In this document: positions 3,286 to 5,504 of the stretch, in pieces | Numbering within the stretch: the stretch's first letter is position 1 | Layout of the letters: each line of letters starts with the position of its first letter | Assembly: GCA_902482195.1 (NCBI GenBank) | Contig: CABSZQ010000106.1 | Location: 1 to 5,504 of the forward strand | Source of the DNA: an uncultured Haemophilus sp. | Lineage (GTDB): Bacteria; Pseudomonadota; Gammaproteobacteria; Enterobacterales; Pasteurellaceae | Length of the DNA: 5,504 nucleotides | Direction: 5' to 3' | Program-made: the position numbers and the translations under genes | Notes under the pieces: model-generated | Told to the model about the DNA's origin: nothing | Seen by the model: only the letters and a program-made list of their open reading frames with translations | Databases searched by the model: none

Positions 3286-5504
3286 AAATACGATCTCACT
3301 CAAGCCCGAAAATGTATCGAAACTCTAGATAAACGTCGTTTTGATCGTGCATTATTGGGCTCAGGTGATGCATTCCGACACATCGTCTCTTTAGTGCCGC
3401 TGTTGTTGCATCTTAATCATCCTGCTCTGCCGGGTTATGTGGAAGATGCCCCGGCAGGCATTGCCGATTTTACTCTTTCCAATTATCAGCAAAATTTTCT
3501 CTCAAAAGAACATCCTGAACTTGTTGAAGCCGTGCAAAGTGCGGTCAATTCTGATGCTGTTTTTGCGCAGATCTTAGGTATTTATGTGATGGGCAGTTTT
3601 GGCTCCATTAGCCAAACTTCAGCTTCTGATTTGGATATTTGGATCTGCCATCAAGATGATTTATCTGAACAAGAACAGCAGCGCTTAGCGGAAAAAACGA
3701 AGAAAATTAGCCAATGGGCATCCACATATCATGTGGAAATGCATTTCTATTTGATGACACAACAACGTTTCCGTAACGAACGTTATTCCGATCCACTAAC
3801 TAAAGAAAACAGTGGTTCTGCCCAATATATGCTGTTATTGGAAGAATTTTATCGTTCCGCTGTACGTCTTGCGGGTAAACCATTGTTGTGGCTGCACTTG
3901 TGGGTGGAAGATGAAAAGCAATATGAGACCGAAGTTGCGCGTTTAGTCGCGGCTGGTGAGCTTAATTTAAATGATTGGGTGGATTTCGGTGGATTAGGGC
4001 AATTCTCAGCTAGTGAATATTTTGGTGCGAGCTTATGGCAACTTTATAAAGGTATTGATTCTCCTTATAAATCGGTGATGAAAATCTTGTTGTTGGAAAC
4101 CTATGCCCAAGAATATCCAAATGCCCAGCTAATTGCTCGCCAATTTAAAGAGGATTTGCTTTCTGGTCACAGCACGGCTATACATCATTTCGATCCTTAT
4201 ATTGCGATTTTAGAGAGAATTAGCCAATATTTGACCGCACATTCAGAATTTAAGCGTCTTGATTTTGTACGTTCTTGTTTTTACGTGAAAGCCACGGAAG
4301 ACTTTGCGTTATATCACGCTTCAAACTGGCGTATTTCTTATATGAAAATGATGGCCCAAGAATGGGGGTGGTCAAAAGAACGTATTGAAGAATTAGATCA
4401 GCGCCCAAATTGGAAAATCAAACGGGTGAAAGAAAGTCACAATAATTTGGTGAATTTCTTGATGATGAGTTATCGAAATCTAGTGGATTTTGCACGCAAA
4501 CATAAAATTAATTCTAGCGTGATTCCGCAAGATATTACGGTGCTTTCTCGCAAACTTTATACTGCCTTTGAAGAATTGCCGGGTAAAATTACGTTACTAA
4601 ACTCACAAATTTCCTATAACTTAACAGAAGAACACCTCACGTTCATCGAAGTTCACGGCAATAAGCGCTTTAAAGATGGTTGGTATATGGTGAATCAGCC
4701 GCCACACCATATTATGTTCTCGAAAGAACGCGTGATTGAATACGGTGAAAGTTTAAATAAAGTGGTTGCGTGGGCTTATTTTAATCGCTTGTTGACGGCG
4801 GAAACCCATTTGCATTTAATCAGCCAAAATATCGACCAACTTACTTTACGTAATTTTGTGGCCGATTTGCGGTTGTTTTTCCCGCATACAAATAGCCAAG
4901 TTCCGACAAATGAGGCACTTTCGTCACAGTGCGAAATCCGTGATTTGTTTATTGCGGTGAATTTGGTGAATGATCCAACCGCACAAGTCGAAGAGCTTAA
5001 ATCAAATATTTCGCCAAGTGATTTATTCAGTTTTGGTCAGTTAGAACAGAGTTTGGTAGGAAGCATTGATTTCACTTACCGTAATGTGTGGAATGAAATT
5101 CGAACCTTACATTTTGAAGGACAAAATGCGATTTTGCTTGCCTTAAAAGTGCTTTCTAATAAAATTGATCAAGGGGTGAATCAGCCTCGTTCTGTGCAGG
5201 TTTTCTGTTACAGTAAACATTACAACCGTACATTGCGAAACTTAGTGAGTGTACTCGTAAACCGTTGTATCAGTATTCAATTAGGGGATAGTCGCCCAAC
5301 AACCCATTCTCGTTTGCGTGTAGCGGGGAAAAACTGGCAATTCTTCTTTGAAGAAAAAGGGATCAGCTTGCAACCTATTGAAGGCGGAAAAGAAAGTGCG
5401 GACAATTTTGAAGACGTTTTACCAACTCAGTTGGAAGAGAAAGAGATTATCCCAGAAGCACGTCGGTATCCACCTGAAATTGATGTGTTTGCCAGTGAAG
5501 GTTT
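3283..5504 (+). CDS. cyaA: Class I adenylate cyclase, C-terminal end cut by window edge
   Basis: 740 complete codons are open from a TTG start to the right edge; the family is about 840 residues, so roughly the last 100 are missing. The enzyme converts ATP to cAMP, the signal for CRP, which in Pasteurellaceae also drives competence. The catalytic N-terminal domain has the nucleotidyltransferase signature at 104-118: Gly104-Ser105, then Asp116 and Asp118 as likely metal ligands, followed by IWIC. Both class I signature motifs are present: EYFGASLWQLYK at 245-256 and YRNVWNEIRTLHFEG at 599-613. The region from about 540 onward is the regulatory part that, in enterobacteria, responds to the glucose PTS protein EIIA-Glc. 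Between about 700 and 725 the sequence is acidic and poorly conserved, probably a linker. Translation from TTG, as in E. coli cyaA, probably limits expression. It is divergent from hemC, as in E. coli. No frameshift was seen on translating the whole segment. Confidence 0.98.
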   Translation, partial: MKYDLTQARKCIETLDKRRFDRALLGSGDAFRHIVSLVPLLLHLNHPALPGYVEDAPAGIADFTLSNYQQNFLSKEHPELVEAVQSAVNSDAVFAQILGIYVMGSFGSISQTSASDLDIWICHQDDLSEQEQQRLAEKTKKISQWASTYHVEMHFYLMTQQRFRNERYSDPLTKENSGSAQYMLLLEEFYRSAVRLAGKPLLWLHLWVEDEKQYETEVARLVAAGELNLNDWVDFGGLGQFSASEYFGASLWQLYKGIDSPYKSVMKILLLETYAQEYPNAQLIARQFKEDLLSGHSTAIHHFDPYIAILERISQYLTAHSEFKRLDFVRSCFYVKATEDFALYHASNWRISYMKMMAQEWGWSKERIEELDQRPNWKIKRVKESHNNLVNFLMMSYRNLVDFARKHKINSSVIPQDITVLSRKLYTAFEELPGKITLLNSQISYNLTEEHLTFIEVHGNKRFKDGWYMVNQPPHHIMFSKERVIEYGESLNKVVAWAYFNRLLTAETHLHLISQNIDQLTLRNFVADLRLFFPHTNSQVPTNEALSSQCEIRDLFIAVNLVNDPTAQVEELKSNISPSDLFSFGQLEQSLVGSIDFTYRNVWNEIRTLHFEGQNAILLALKVLSNKIDQGVNQPRSVQVFCYSKHYNRTLRNLVSVLVNRCISIQLGDSRPTTHSRLRVAGKNWQFFFEEKGISLQPIEGGKESADNFEDVLPTQLEEKEIIPEARRYPPEIDVFASEG
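3537..3545 (+). other. DNA uptake sequence, perfect Hin-type core (inside cyaA)
   Basis: Exact AAGTGCGGT followed by C and AATTCT, a partial match to the AT-rich flank. It encodes Ser-Ala-Val at cyaA residues 86-88, shortly before the catalytic motif at 104-118. Confidence 0.88.
4234..4242 (-). other. Near-match to the uptake sequence (8 of 9) inside cyaA
   Basis: ACCGCACAT on the given strand differs from ACCGCACTT at one position. It encodes Thr-Ala-His (cyaA residues 318-320). One-mismatch copies are expected as mutational neighbours of functional signals and are usually taken up less well. It may be a decayed or nascent site, or a chance match. Confidence 0.4.
5394..5402 (+). other. Near-match to the uptake sequence (8 of 9) inside cyaA
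   Basis: AAGTGCGGA, followed by CAATTTT, so both the first eight core bases and the AT-rich flank fit the uptake signal, with only the last core T replaced by A. It encodes Ser-Ala-Asp (residues 705-707) in the poorly conserved acidic linker of CyaA; the perfect core would give Ser-Ala-Val. The matching flank makes a recently decayed signal more plausible than chance. Confidence 0.5.

Noticed and set aside
4978..4986. Possible uptake sequence ACCGCACAA in cyaA
   Set aside because: It has two mismatches to the core and no clear flanking pattern.

Overview
The window looks like ordinary core chromosome of a gammaproteobacterium in the family Pasteurellaceae. Four perfect copies of the 9-base DNA uptake sequence AAGTGCGGT (Hin dialect) and Pasteurellaceae-like protein sequences support this. 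Intact hemC and hemD argue against Haemophilus influenzae, which cannot make porphyrins. A heme-prototrophic relative such as H. parainfluenzae, or possibly Aggregatibacter, is the best guess; the species call is inference.

Layout: the left 3.1 kb is a minus-strand operon read right to left, hemC (2214-3146), hemD (1443-2204), hemX (135-1433) and the first 41 codons of hemY (1-125, cut by the window edge). All three junctions have the same design: exactly 9 bases between stop and next start, with the ribosome binding site overlapping the upstream stop codon. A 136-base intergenic region (3147-3282) separates hemC from the divergent plus-strand cyaA (3283 to the right edge, about 740 codons, C-terminal end missing). 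It holds a candidate promoter for each direction and a perfect 7-bp inverted repeat. No stretch over 300 bases lacks a gene.

How the genes work together: HemC polymerises four porphobilinogen units into hydroxymethylbilane and HemD closes this to uroporphyrinogen III, the precursor of heme and siroheme. HemX and HemY are inner-membrane proteins long associated with this operon, with no settled enzymatic role. CyaA makes cAMP for CRP signalling. The divergent hemCDXY/cyaA arrangement is the same as in E. coli, so this is conserved synteny.

I see no undescribed system, mobile element, CRISPR array or RNA gene. The points worth a second look are regulatory: the back-to-back promoter region with its dyads, the forced TTG start of cyaA, the uniform hem junctions, and the uptake sequences embedded in coding DNA.
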